NCBI RefSeq assembly: GCF_009708035.1
Contig: NZ_WMBQ01000002.1
Span: 930,001 to 994,000 of the forward strand
Reading direction: 5' to 3'
DNA length: 64,000 nt
DNA from: Hyphomicrobium album
GTDB lineage: Bacteria > Pseudomonadota > Alphaproteobacteria > Rhizobiales > Hyphomicrobiaceae
Below the pieces are notes generated by a model. That model was not told the origin of the DNA, made no database searches, and saw only the letters and a list, made by a program, of their open reading frames with translations. Of this stretch, positions 28,143-38,240 are shown piece by piece. The translations under genes and the position numbers were made by a program. Positions within the stretch are counted from its first letter, which is position 1; every line of letters starts with the position of its first letter.

Positions 28143-28628
28143 TTAGAGTGTGCGTGCGGCCTTGGCCGACGACAGGGCCGGTAACTCGTCTCCCGCCTCG
28201 ATCAGGAAGCGGACGGGGCGGCTCTGCGGATCGGCTTCGTCACGGCACGTGACGAGCAATAGCGGCGTCGGCCGCTCCGATGAGATCGGCAGCACCTGGC
28301 TATCGAGCTTATCGACGGTGACCACGTTCAGCACGCGATCGCGTCCGTTGGATGAGATTGTGATTCGGTCACCCACGGTCACGGGCCTGCTCGACGCGGC
28401 ACCGGCGTCGTGCACCAGGTGGGTCAGCCAGAACTCTTCGCTGCCGGCGACGACGGGCGTCGGCTTGCCCGGGGTTGCCTGGCCGTCCATGTCGGCGATC
28501 GCCCGCTTGAAGCCGCGCTCGACCACCGCGTCGCCGTTGCCGAGAGTCACGGCAGCCGCGCCCAGCCCGACAGCCGCCAAACCGACGACGGCGATCGGAA
28601 CATTCTTCCGGATGGCGCCACTACCCAT
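28143..28628 (-). CDS. Sortase-like protein with an altered catalytic triad
   Basis: This encodes 161 residues. A signal anchor (PIAVVGLAAVGLGAAAV) is followed by a small beta domain with sortase landmarks: TVGDRITISSNGRDR (the GD-x-I turn), LLLVTCRD with Cys128 in the TLxTC position, and a following Arg in SRPVRFLIEAG. At the place where sortases carry the GH-R histidine, this protein reads VAGSEEFW, so the His is replaced by Ser. Either the activity is lost or another His (H70, H73) serves. Class unknown; Gram-negative sortases are little studied. Confidence 0.6.
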   Translation of the reverse strand: MGSGAIRKNVPIAVVGLAAVGLGAAAVTLGNGDAVVERGFKRAIADMDGQATPGKPTPVVAGSEEFWLTHLVHDAGAASSRPVTVGDRITISSNGRDRVLNVVTVDKLDSQVLPISSERPTPLLLVTCRDEADPQSRPVRFLIEAGDELPALSSAKAARTL

Positions 28629-28727
28629 TGATCAGCTCCGCTTTGTTGCTGTGCCCGGCCTGCTTAACGCCTATTCGCCGAGTACAATAGCCGTATTACC
28701 GAAATGTTAGGAGTGGAGGAGAGACCG

Positions 28728-29150
28728 TCAAGGGCTCCCAGCAGAGCCGGGCCCCTCCTCCACAGCACCTCGCCGCGGGGAGGCGTACTCGCGACGAAGG
28801 TGTCGGAAAAAGGCGAGGTTAAAGGCGACTATCCCGGAGAAGATGCCGGCCAGAAGCAGCATTCCCGCGCCTTTGGGGATGGTGTGGGGGGTGCTGAAGG
28901 CAGCGGCTTGCGGTACCGGAACGGCGGTCGCTACGACGGCAGCAGCGATCAAGGGGCTGTCATCAATAGAGAATTTGAGAAGATCGCCGGCGTTGGAGCT
29001 GATCGACAGTAGGCCGCCGAGACGGTGGGTCGCAGCCGAGTTGCGCTCATAGGCGCCGACCGCAAGAGCGAAGGTGAGAAAGAGGATCAACCCGACGCAA
29101 GCATCGGCCGTGGTCCGCACGATCAACCTCAAGTGCCCCGCATTGGACAT
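28728..29150 (-). CDS. Two-span membrane protein, hypothetical
   Basis: This encodes 140 residues from the ATG at 29150 (MSNAGHLRLIVRTTADA), preceded by a purine stretch. One hydrophobic helix near 15-33 and a second near 95-113 flank an Ala/Val-rich middle (LIAAAVVATAVPVP) that could be a third span. The C-terminus is basic and hydrophilic. No family recognised. Confidence 0.5.
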   Translation of the reverse strand: MSNAGHLRLIVRTTADACVGLILFLTFALAVGAYERNSAATHRLGGLLSISSNAGDLLKFSIDDSPLIAAAVVATAVPVPQAAAFSTPHTIPKGAGMLLLAGIFSGIVAFNLAFFRHLRREYASPRRGAVEEGPGSAGSP

Positions 29151-30657
<1,507 letters not shown>

Positions 30658-30666
30658 AGCACTGTT

Positions 30667-30774
30667 ATGGCCAGCGCGCGAAAAACGCCATGCAACACCT
30701 GCCTGATCTGGCGGGTGGGGCTCGCGATCGCCGTGCTGGTGCTGATCGCCGTGTGGGTCGTGCCGAGACTGTAG
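30667..30774 (+). CDS. 35-residue single-span membrane microprotein
   Basis: A short frame starts 10 nt after the aminotransferase stop. A basic, Cys-containing head (MASARKTPCNTCLIWRVG) is followed by one hydrophobic helix (LAIAVLVLIAVWVV) and ends PRL. The ribosome-binding site is weak (the AGAGCACTG stretch right after the aminotransferase stop), so translation would depend on coupling. The CxxC in the head could bind a metal or another protein. Real expression is uncertain. Confidence 0.35.
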   Translation: MASARKTPCNTCLIWRVGLAIAVLVLIAVWVVPRL

Positions 30775-30782
30775 CGGGCAAA

Positions 30783-30808
30783 TAAAAAGGGCGCGCCAAG
30801 GCGCGCCC
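30783..30808 (-). terminator. Intrinsic terminator of the leftward small gene
   Basis: GGGCGCGCC at 30789-30797 pairs with GGCGCGCCC at 30800-30808 around AA. On the minus strand it is followed by TTTTTATT (the A-run at 30781-30788). This is a classic intrinsic terminator for the gene at 30831-31052, which ends 22 nt before it. Confidence 0.8.
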
Positions 30809-30830
30809 ATTCGGACGTCGAACGACCCGC

Positions 30831-31052
30831 TTAGGCGGCCGCGCGGTGATCCCAATGGTCCGCGAACCACTGCAACCACATGCGCCGCATCGCGCGCTGT
30901 GCGTTGGCGACGACGCCACGATGCACCGGGCGCACGACGACCGCGGTCGATTGCGGAACGCGTGCAACGATCGTGCGCGGATCCGCGACGTCCTCGGCGG
31001 CCATGGCATAGCCCGCAGCGTGGGCCGCTGAAATCAGCCTATTCATACTCAT
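30831..31052 (-). CDS. Small hypothetical protein
   Basis: This encodes 73 residues, starting at the ATG at 31052 (MSMNRLISAAHAAGYAMAAED), which has GAGG about 10 nt upstream. It is basic with two Trp near the end (MRRMWLQWFADHWDHRAAA). There is no membrane span. It is probably cytosolic. No family recognised, but a matching intrinsic terminator downstream supports a real gene. Confidence 0.5.
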   Translation of the reverse strand: MSMNRLISAAHAAGYAMAAEDVADPRTIVARVPQSTAVVVRPVHRGVVANAQRAMRRMWLQWFADHWDHRAAA

Positions 31053-31403
31053 CGCACGCCTCATTTCTCCGGGTCGGAATGCCCTCAGCGACCCTACCGG
31101 CTCGCTTTCTAGGCTGGACGAACCGGTGAATTCATCATGCGTTAAAAAGGTTCCAAAGCAAGTAATTTCCATTGTGCTGGTGCGAATTGGAAAGTCGAAT
31201 TCTTGTCTCCTGTTGTGCGACGCAATATTCGTTCGAAATCGACTTAGATCAGCAACTCTCGTCAAGCAGCGCGCAAGTTTTCGCGAAGAGGGCTTGCGCG
31301 CGTTCCGTTGCGGCGCGAACATCGAGCAGTCGCGTTCCTCCTAGAGGCGCGAGGCGCGCGACCGACGCGGGTGCGTGCGCCTCCAACCAGAGGAGGAAGA
31401 CAG
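31053..31403. other. Intergenic promoter region of the EF-G-like gene
   Basis: This 351-nt gap is clearly AT-richer than its surroundings at 31130-31260. It must carry the promoters of two divergent genes and a long leader for the EF-G-like gene. The ribosome-binding site AGGAGGAAG at 31391-31399 belongs to the latter. I see no ORF or named motif. Confidence 0.45.
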
Positions 31404-33470
31404 ATGGCCCAGTCCGAAGTTCCTAAAGCGGGAGCCAATGGGAGCGCCCGCTCCCGCTGCATCGCACTCGTCGGGCCCTATCTCAGCGGCAAGACGACCC
31501 TTCTCGAAGCCATACTGGCGCGCACTGGCGCCATTCTGCGGCCAGGCAGCGTCCCCGAGAAGAGTTCGGTCGGTGACGCCAGCCCCGAGGCCCGCGACCA
31601 CGGAATGAGCGTCTCGCTCAACGTCGCCGACGCCACCTTTCTCGACGACCACTTCACCTTCATCGACTGCCCAGGCTCGATCGAATTTCAGTATGAGGGC
31701 GCCCTTGCCCTGACTGCCTGCGACGCCGCCGTCGTTGTGTGCGAGGCGGATGTTCGCCGCGTACCAGCACTGCAAATCATCCTGAAGCAGCTCGAGGACC
31801 GCGGAATCCCGCACTTCCTCTTCCTCAACAAGATCGACGAGTCGAACCTCTCCCTGCGCGAATTGATCCCGATGCTGCAGCCGGCCAGCGCGCGTCCGCT
31901 GGTGCTGCGCCAGATCCCGATTTGGGAGAAGGGCGTCGCCACCGGTTTCGTCGACCTCGCCTCCGAGCGCGCCTTCGTCTACCGGGCGAATGAACCGTCC
32001 GAGATCGTCGATCTGCCCGCGTCGGTTTCCGAGCGTGAAAAGGAAGCCCGCTTCCACATGCTCGAGCAGCTTGCCGATCATGACGACGAGCTAATGGAGC
32101 AACTCCTCACCGACATTCCCACCTCGCGCGACAAGATCTATCAGGACCTGACGCAGGAGTTCCGCGATGGACTGATCTGTCCGGTACTTCTCGGCTCGGC
32201 GCGCGACAACCACGGCATCTTCCGGCTGCTGAAGGCATTGCGCCACGAGGCCCCGACCGTCGATGTGACGGCTCGCCGGCTGAAGCTGGAGAACACCAAG
32301 TCAGCCGCCTACATCATGAAGACGCTGCACACCGCGCACGGCGGCAAGCTCTCTCTGGCCCGGGTGCTGACAGGCGAATTCGGCGACGGCACCGTGGTCA
32401 CCGGCCCAGCAGGTCGCGACGAGCGAGCTGCCGGAGTGTTCGCGCTGCGCGGCGAGGAGCCGACGAAGCGTCCCACCGCGAAGGCTGGTGAGACGGTCGC
32501 GCTGGGCCGCCTGGAAGGCATCAAGACCGGCGATACGATCAGCACCGAGAAAGGCGGCGCGGTACAGGCGAAGGGACCTCCGGCTGCGCCACCGGTATTT
32601 GGCATCGGCCTCGGGTTGAAGGACCGCAAGGATGAGGTGAAGCTCTCCGCGGCGCTGGCCAAGCTACTCGAGGACGATCCATCGCTCCGCGTCGAGATGA
32701 ACAGCGACACGCACCAGATGCTGCTGCTGGGGCAGGGCGAGATGCACTTGCGCGTGTCGCTGGAGCGCCTGCAGCGCAAGTACGGCGTGGCGGTCGAGCG
32801 GCAACCGCGGCTCGTGCCCTATAAGGAGACTATCAAGGGCGCGACGCAGGTGCGCGGCAGGCACAAGAAGCAGTCGGGCGGTCACGGGCAGTTCGGCGAC
32901 GTCGTGCTGGAGATCCAGCCGCGCGCACGCGGCGCCGGCTTCGAGTTCAACGAGAAGATCACCGGCGGCGTCGTCCCCCGGCAGTTCATCCCGTCGGTGG
33001 AGATCGGCGTTAAGGACTACTTGCAGCATGGACCACTCGGATTCCCGGTGGTTGACGTAGCAGTGACTTTGCTCGACGGCAGCTATCACACGGTGGACTC
33101 GTCGGACATGGCATTCCGTCAGGCCGCACGCATCGGCATGACGGATGGATTGCCGAAGTGCTCGCCTGTGCTCTTGGAGCCTGTCATGGCGGTCGAGATT
33201 GCCGTGCCGAGCGAGGCAACCGCGCGCATCAACGGCATCATCGCGCAGCGGCGTGGGCAAATCCTCGGCTTCGACGCGCGCGAAGGCTGGGGCGGCTGGG
33301 ACGTGGTGCAGGCCCAGATGCCCGCGTCCGAGATGGAGAGCCTGATCGTCGATCTGCGGTCGGCGACGTCGGGTGTCGGTACCTACACGGCGCGCTTCGA
33401 TCATCTTGCGGAGCTCACCGGGCGCCTCGCCGACCAGGTGCTCGCCGCGCATCGGCAGGCGGCCGAATAG
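31404..33470 (+). CDS. Elongation factor G paralogue (EF-G-like GTPase)
   Basis: This encodes 688 residues with the EF-G domain order. The G domain has P-loop GPYLSGKTT (24-32), DCPGSIEF, NKIDE; domain II; and domains III-V with LLLGQGEMHLRV, GGHGQFGDV and the closing QAQMPASEMESLIVDLRS. In normal EF-G the G3 motif is DTPGH, with His needed to activate water for GTP hydrolysis. Here it is Ser92. Such EF-G-like paralogues are widespread in alphaproteobacteria with an unclear role. The ATG has a strong ribosome-binding site, AGGAGGAAG. Confidence 0.9.
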   Translation: MAQSEVPKAGANGSARSRCIALVGPYLSGKTTLLEAILARTGAILRPGSVPEKSSVGDASPEARDHGMSVSLNVADATFLDDHFTFIDCPGSIEFQYEGALALTACDAAVVVCEADVRRVPALQIILKQLEDRGIPHFLFLNKIDESNLSLRELIPMLQPASARPLVLRQIPIWEKGVATGFVDLASERAFVYRANEPSEIVDLPASVSEREKEARFHMLEQLADHDDELMEQLLTDIPTSRDKIYQDLTQEFRDGLICPVLLGSARDNHGIFRLLKALRHEAPTVDVTARRLKLENTKSAAYIMKTLHTAHGGKLSLARVLTGEFGDGTVVTGPAGRDERAAGVFALRGEEPTKRPTAKAGETVALGRLEGIKTGDTISTEKGGAVQAKGPPAAPPVFGIGLGLKDRKDEVKLSAALAKLLEDDPSLRVEMNSDTHQMLLLGQGEMHLRVSLERLQRKYGVAVERQPRLVPYKETIKGATQVRGRHKKQSGGHGQFGDVVLEIQPRARGAGFEFNEKITGGVVPRQFIPSVEIGVKDYLQHGPLGFPVVDVAVTLLDGSYHTVDSSDMAFRQAARIGMTDGLPKCSPVLLEPVMAVEIAVPSEATARINGIIAQRRGQILGFDAREGWGGWDVVQAQMPASEMESLIVDLRSATSGVGTYTARFDHLAELTGRLADQVLAAHRQAAE

Positions 33471-33492
33471 GCCTTCTGCCGGGAGAGTGTCG

Positions 33493-33519
33493 CGCCGGCG
33501 GTCGTATAGGCCGCCGGCG
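33493..33519 (+). terminator. Stem-loop after the EF-G-like gene
   Basis: CGCCGGCGG at 33493-33501 pairs perfectly with CCGCCGGCG at 33511-33519 around a 9-nt loop, 23 nt past the stop codon. The following TTCGCGTGTT is not a proper U-run, so termination efficiency is uncertain. Confidence 0.5.
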
Positions 33520-33570
33520 TTCGCGTGTTAAAGTCGGCGCGGACGATTGAATCGCGGCAGCGGAGGACGT

Positions 33571-33960
33571 GTGCAGCCCTATCTTTGGATCGCCGTCGGC
33601 AGCGCGCTCGGCGGCATGGCGCGATATTGGTGCACGGGTGCCGCGACGCGGCTGTTCGGCGAGACGTTTCCGTGGGGGACGCTGCTGATCAACATCTTGG
33701 GCTCGTTCATTATCGGCCTCTTCGTGGCGCTGACCGCCCCCGACGGCCGCTACGTCGTCGATCCGAACATCCGCGCCTTCGTCACCGTCGGGCTGTGCGG
33801 CGGTTACACGACGTTCTCCGCCTTCAGTTTGCAAACGATGGTGCTGATGCAGGAAGGCGAGTGGCTGCACGCCGGCGGCTATATTCTCGGCTCGGTGGTC
33901 CTCTGTCTTGTTTTCGTGTGGCTCGGCCACCTGCTGGCGACGCAACTCAACGCGATATAG
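33571..33960 (+). CDS. crcB: Fluoride channel CrcB/Fluc
   Basis: This encodes 129 residues from a GTG at 33571, chosen because GCGGAGGAC lies just upstream; a TTG at 33547 is in frame but has no such site. Four helices with the Fluc marks: GSALGGMARYW near the start, TLLINILGSFIIGLF (the Asn of the pore), and GLCGGYTTFSAFSLQTM (the Phe-box and TTFS). The protein forms a dual-topology dimer in the inner membrane that lets fluoride leak out. No fluoride riboswitch is seen upstream. Confidence 0.95.
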   Translation: MQPYLWIAVGSALGGMARYWCTGAATRLFGETFPWGTLLINILGSFIIGLFVALTAPDGRYVVDPNIRAFVTVGLCGGYTTFSAFSLQTMVLMQEGEWLHAGGYILGSVVLCLVFVWLGHLLATQLNAI

Positions 33961-34008
33961 CGACGTTCTTGAAGCTTCGTTCTTATTTGAACGTGCAAGG
34001 TAGGGCGC

Positions 34009-35433
34009 ATGACAGGCTCCGACCGCGTATCCTACGCCGCAGGCTTTGTTGACCTCGATAGCGAGGTCGAGCCGACGCGCCTGCCGCTGCAAGGCGAGTT
34101 CCCGGCGTGGCTGACGGGCAGTCTGCTGCGCACCGGGCCGGCCAAGTTCGAAGCCGGCAGCACCAAGCTCAATCACTGGTTCGACGGCCAAGCGATGCTG
34201 CATCGCTTCGCATTCGCGGATGGCGCGGTGACGTACGTCAATCGCTTCCTGCGGGGCGACAGCTACTGCGAGGCAGCGGCAAAGGGCTCATTGGCGCGCG
34301 GCGAGTTCGCCACCGATCCGTGCCGGACGCTGTTCCAGCGCGTCGCCGCGGTTTTCTCGCCGCACCTTACCGACAACTGCAACGTCAACGTCGACATGTT
34401 CGGGGGCGAAACCGTCGCGTTGACCGAGACGACGCTGCCCGTGCGCTTCGACGCGGAGACGCTTGCGACGCTCGGGCACTACGCGGCGAGCGCCGAGGTG
34501 GGCGGCATGGTGTCGATCGCCCATCCGCACCATGACGCGGGGCGCGCCTGCCGTTTTAGCTATGTCGTTGATTTCGGCCGTCGCTCGCACTATCGGCTGT
34601 TCGCGATCCCCGACGATGGGTCGCCGGAGCGCGTCGTCGCCGAGATGCTGGTCGACAAGCCGGCGTACATGCACTCATTCGCGATGACCGAGCGCTATCT
34701 GGTGCTGACCGAGTTTCCTCTGGTCGTCGATCCGCTACGGTTGATGCTGGGATTGGCGCCGTTCATTCTCAATTATCGCTGGACGCCGGAACGCGACCTG
34801 CGCATCCACGTATTCGACAAGGACAGCGGCGCCCTTGTGGCTTCGCGGACATCCGGCGCGCTTTTCGCCTTCCATCACATCAATGCATACGAGGCCGGCG
34901 GAGACATCGTCATCGACGTCGCCACCTACGGCGATGCCGGCATCATCGATCAGCTGTACCTGTCGCGCTTACGTGCGGGCTTGCCGGTGGATGCTACCGG
35001 CAGCTTGACGCGCTTGACCGTGCCGATCGATGGTGCGACCGAGGTTGGTGTCGCCACGCTCTCCGCCGCGATGCTGGAGCTGCCGCGCATCGACTACGAC
35101 CGCTGCGCCGGTAAGCCCTATAGCTACGTCTGGGGCACCGGGCGCCAGACCGGTGCCGACTTCCTCGATAGCATCGTCCGCGTCGATGTGAGGAGCGGAA
35201 AGGCCCAGACTTGGGCCGCCGACGGCTGCTTCCCCGGCGAGCCGGTTTTCGTCGCCACGCCGGGCGCCCAGCAGGAAGGGCAAGGCGTTCTTCTGTCCGT
35301 GGTGCTCGACGCGCGCCGCGGCACGTCCTTCCTCCTAGTCCTCGATGCAACAACGCTTGCCGAAATCGCCCGTGCCGACTGCCCGCATCACATCCCCTTC
35401 AGCTTCCACGGAAACTACTTCCCGGCCACCTAG
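34009..35433 (+). CDS. Carotenoid cleavage oxygenase family protein
   Basis: This encodes 474 residues. The RPE65/CCD seven-blade propeller is shown by GSLLRTGPAKFEAG, NHWFDGQAMLHRFAF, SIAHPHHD (His), PAYMHSFAMTERY (His), FAFHHINAYE (His) and the C-terminal PFSFHGNYFP (His). These are the four iron ligands in their usual order. The enzyme splits a carotenoid or stilbene-like double bond with O2. The true substrate is unknown. No carotenoid synthesis gene lies in this window. The ATG at 34009 has only a weak upstream AAGGTAGGG. Confidence 0.93.
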   Translation: MTGSDRVSYAAGFVDLDSEVEPTRLPLQGEFPAWLTGSLLRTGPAKFEAGSTKLNHWFDGQAMLHRFAFADGAVTYVNRFLRGDSYCEAAAKGSLARGEFATDPCRTLFQRVAAVFSPHLTDNCNVNVDMFGGETVALTETTLPVRFDAETLATLGHYAASAEVGGMVSIAHPHHDAGRACRFSYVVDFGRRSHYRLFAIPDDGSPERVVAEMLVDKPAYMHSFAMTERYLVLTEFPLVVDPLRLMLGLAPFILNYRWTPERDLRIHVFDKDSGALVASRTSGALFAFHHINAYEAGGDIVIDVATYGDAGIIDQLYLSRLRAGLPVDATGSLTRLTVPIDGATEVGVATLSAAMLELPRIDYDRCAGKPYSYVWGTGRQTGADFLDSIVRVDVRSGKAQTWAADGCFPGEPVFVATPGAQQEGQGVLLSVVLDARRGTSFLLVLDATTLAEIARADCPHHIPFSFHGNYFPAT

Positions 35434-35526
35434 CGGCTGCGACGTCGCGGCGCGGCGCTCGTTGACACGAACGTGTCGGCGGCGGCGAATAGCATCCCGA
35501 AGGTTGCCATCAGAGGGAGAACGGGA

Positions 35527-36492
35527 ATGGGAGTGGTAAGAGCGCTAGCCGTCATGGCACTGGTGCCGGCGCTGTTTGCGCTGCCGGCATCGGCGCAGGA
35601 AGCACAGCCGGAAGAGTTGGTCGATGCACTCAATGGCGTGTTTGGCGCGCACGCAAAAATGCGGGCGGCCCATACCAAGGGTATTTGCGTCAAAGGGAAT
35701 TTCACGCCGACACCCGAGGCTGCCGCACTCACCAAGGCGCCTCAGTTCGCGGCGCCTGTGCCCCTCGTCGGTCGCTTTTCACTCGGCGGCGGCAATCCAA
35801 GTGCGTCCGACAGCCAGAAGGACAACGTGCGCGGCATCGCCATGCACTTCCAGTTGCCCGACGGCAGCGTCAGCGACCTCTTGCTGATCTCCGCTCCCAT
35901 CTTCGTGGCCAAGACGCCCGAGGTGTTTCTCGAGCTGCTGCGGACCGTAGCAACGAAGGACAAGGATAAAATCGACGCCTTCTTCAAGGCCAACCCGAAC
36001 TCGACGAAGCAGAAGGCGTGGCTCACCGCCCGCGAGACGCCGGCCAGCTACGCCACGGCCGACTACTTCGGGGTGCATACGTTCTATCTGACCAACGCCA
36101 AGGGTGAGCGGCAGGGCGTCAAGTGGACGGCCGAGCCCGTCGGTGGCTTCAAGGGGCTCAGCGACAAGGACGCGGAGGCGAAGGGCGCCGACTTCTACGC
36201 CAAGGAGCTGAACGACCAGTTCACCAAGGGCCCGGTCGAATACAATCTCTTCGCGGTGCTCGGGCAGCCGGGCGACCAGGACGATGACCCGACCTCCGAG
36301 TGGCCGGCGGACCGCAAGTCGGTGAAGGTCGGAACGATCTCCATCACCGGCCTGGAGAATGCGGAAGCGTGCGACGTCGGCATCTTCGATCCGAACCAGC
36401 TCGCCGATGGCATCGAGCCGTCGCCGAACGACAAGATCCTGCCGATGCGCTCGCAGGACTATGCCGTGTCCTTCGGCCGGCGCACGCAGTGA
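35527..36492 (+). CDS. Exported catalase-related peroxidase
   Basis: This encodes 321 residues. Signal peptide LAVMALVPALFALPASAQ is followed by a reduced catalase barrel: the heme-side His region AHTKGICVKGNF, then FSLGGGNP, DNVRGIAMHFQLPDG, LLISAPIFVAKTPE, and the proximal R-x-x-x-YA-x-S-FGRR at the end (MRSQDYAVSFGRR). Short catalase-like proteins of this type (SrpA-like) act as heme peroxidases rather than full catalases. Exported, and next to two methionine sulfoxide reductases, it fits envelope oxidative defence. The stop is 20 nt from the convergent msrA. Confidence 0.88.
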   Translation: MGVVRALAVMALVPALFALPASAQEAQPEELVDALNGVFGAHAKMRAAHTKGICVKGNFTPTPEAAALTKAPQFAAPVPLVGRFSLGGGNPSASDSQKDNVRGIAMHFQLPDGSVSDLLLISAPIFVAKTPEVFLELLRTVATKDKDKIDAFFKANPNSTKQKAWLTARETPASYATADYFGVHTFYLTNAKGERQGVKWTAEPVGGFKGLSDKDAEAKGADFYAKELNDQFTKGPVEYNLFAVLGQPGDQDDDPTSEWPADRKSVKVGTISITGLENAEACDVGIFDPNQLADGIEPSPNDKILPMRSQDYAVSFGRRTQ

Positions 36493-36512
36493 CGAGCAGG
36501 CGGCGCGCTTAG

Positions 36513-37175
36513 TTAGTGCGCTGCCGCATCGGCTTGTGAGCCCCACAGCTCCTTGAGACGGCGGTCGTGGCCGCAGCCGGCGCGGTAGCGCTTGTAGTGC
36601 GCCGTGTTCGTGTTGTGGAAGTTCTGGTGATAGTCCTCCGCCGGAGTGAACGGTCCGGCGTCGGCGATCGTCACGGCGATGGGCGTCGAGAAGCGATGGC
36701 TGGCGTCGAGCACCGCCTTGCTCTGTTCCGCCGCGCGCCGCTGCTCCGGCGTGCCCACGAAAATCACCGGACGGTATTCCTCGCCGCGATCGCAGAACTG
36801 ACCGCCGGCGTCGAGCAGATCGACGTTGTGCCAGTAGTGGTCGACCAGCTGCGGATAGCTGATCACCTTCGGATCGAACGTCACCTGCACGCTTTCGGCA
36901 TGGCCGGTGTTTCCGTGCGAGACTTGCGCGTAGGTCGGGTTGGGGGTTCGCCCGCCCATGAAGCCGGAGACGGTCTGCACAACGCCGGGCGCCTTGTCGA
37001 AGGCGTACTCCATGGACCAGAAGCAGCCGCCGGCGAACGTTGCGACCTCCATGCCGGGCGGAACGGAAGACTGCTGTGCCGGCGCCGCCGGGGAGGCCGA
37101 GTAGAGCGGCTGCGTCAGCGCCAGGGCGGAGATGGCGACGATCGCAGTGGCGATAGCGACGGCGAGACGTTGCAT
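36513..37175 (-). CDS. msrA: Peptide methionine-S-sulfoxide reductase MsrA, exported
   Basis: This encodes 220 residues. A signal peptide (AIVAISALALTQPLYSA) and a short linker lead to the MsrA domain with the catalytic Cys in TFAGGCFWSMEYAF, GFMGGRTPNPTY, HAESVQVTFDP, QFCDRGEEYRPVIF and EDYHQNFHNTN. It reduces methionine-S-sulfoxide in oxidised proteins. Signal peptides are uncommon on MsrA, which is usually cytosolic. AAAGGAGG precedes its start, and it follows ykvA by 12 nt, so the Msr genes look like one leftward operon. Confidence 0.95.
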   Translation of the reverse strand: MQRLAVAIATAIVAISALALTQPLYSASPAAPAQQSSVPPGMEVATFAGGCFWSMEYAFDKAPGVVQTVSGFMGGRTPNPTYAQVSHGNTGHAESVQVTFDPKVISYPQLVDHYWHNVDLLDAGGQFCDRGEEYRPVIFVGTPEQRRAAEQSKAVLDASHRFSTPIAVTIADAGPFTPAEDYHQNFHNTNTAHYKRYRAGCGHDRRLKELWGSQADAAAH

Positions 37176-37187
37176 GGCAAGCCTCCT

Positions 37188-37598
37188 TTAGGCCGTAGGT
37201 GCAAAATAGCGGATGACGGCACCAAGCGTGACGAGCGCCAGGCCGATCCAGACGGCGATGATGACGAAGGCGGCGGTGCGGCTCGCCTGTAGTGGAACCT
37301 GCAGTGCCGTGGCGCGGTGTTCGGCCAGCACGCCTGGCGGAATGAGTTTCACCGCGACGATGATCCCGAGCGGAACGAGGATCAGGTCGTCGAGGTAGCC
37401 CAGCACCGGAATGAAGTCCGGGATCAGGTCAATGGGCGACAGCGCATAGGCGGCGACGGAGAGCGCAACGGCCTTGGCGTACCAGGGAACGCGTGGATCG
37501 CGCGCCGATAGATAGAGGGCGTGCACATCGCGCTTGATGCTGCGTGCCCAGGTACGCAGGCGTCCCACCATGGAGGCATCGCTCGATGAGGCCGTCAT
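37188..37598 (-). CDS. YkvA family (DUF1232) membrane protein
   Basis: This encodes 136 residues. The DUF1232 core is clear: [46 protein letters not shown], and here I cite only its key parts, [21 protein letters not shown] further hydrophobic helix ([20 protein letters not shown]) is at the C-terminus. The function is unknown. It lies between msrB and msrA on the same strand and shares their operon. Confidence 0.85.
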   Translation of the reverse strand: MTASSSDASMVGRLRTWARSIKRDVHALYLSARDPRVPWYAKAVALSVAAYALSPIDLIPDFIPVLGYLDDLILVPLGIIVAVKLIPPGVLAEHRATALQVPLQASRTAAFVIIAVWIGLALVTLGAVIRYFAPTA

Positions 37599-37619
37599 GG
37601 TAGGTCGCTCCGCTGCGGC

Positions 37620-38135
37620 TTAGCCGGTCGCTTTGGGTACGAACTTCAAGGAGACGCCATTCATGCAGTAGCGCAGACCGGTCGGCGGCGGGCCGTCCTC
37701 GAACACGTGGCCGAGGTGGCCGCCGCAGCGGCGGCAGTGCACTTCCGTGCGCGTCATGAAGTAGGTCTTGTCGACGGTATTCCCGACGGCATTGTCGAGC
37801 GGTTTATAGAAGCTCGGCCAGCCGGTACCGCTGTTGAACTTCGTCTCGGAAGAGAACAGCGGCAGGTCGCATCCGGCGCAATCGTACTTGCCGGCGGCGT
37901 AGTTCTTATCCAGCGGGCTCGTCCCGGCGCGCTCGGTGCCATGCTCGCGCAGCACCTGGAACTGCTCGGGGGTCAGGATTTTGCGCCATTCCTCAGGCGT
38001 TTTGGTGATCTCGAACGGGGCCGTGGTTGTTGTTGTCATTGTCTCCTCGTTGGCGATCGCAGACGGGTCGCGCCAACCGGCGGTCGTGGCGGCAAAGGCG
38101 AGGGTGGCGAGACCGAAGTTCCGACGTGTCAGCAT
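37620..38135 (-). CDS. msrB: Peptide methionine-R-sulfoxide reductase MsrB, Tat-type export signal
   Basis: This encodes 171 residues. The N-terminus [20 protein letters not shown] has an RR-x-F pattern and a hydrophobic stretch, so export through the Tat route is likely, unusual for MsrB. The domain has the zinc pairs CAGC and [19 protein letters not shown], and the catalytic [11 protein letters not shown] at the C-terminus. It reduces methionine-R-sulfoxide. Operon with ykvA and msrA. Confidence 0.95.
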   Translation of the reverse strand: MLTRRNFGLATLAFAATTAGWRDPSAIANEETMTTTTTAPFEITKTPEEWRKILTPEQFQVLREHGTERAGTSPLDKNYAAGKYDCAGCDLPLFSSETKFNSGTGWPSFYKPLDNAVGNTVDKTYFMTRTEVHCRRCGGHLGHVFEDGPPPTGLRYCMNGVSLKFVPKATG

Positions 38136-38240
38136 ATGGCACCTCCGGGGTGCGGACCGTAAAGAGCGCTAAGGCTTCGGTCGGAGATACGTTGCAAGCC
38201 GCCTTTAGTTACATGACGGAAAGTTCATCCGCCAATGCCG

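Noticed and set aside
33471-33570. Fluoride riboswitch upstream of crcB
   Set aside because: The conserved GGNGAUGG-type start and the pseudoknot partners are not present. Only a simple stem-loop after the EF-G-like gene is seen.
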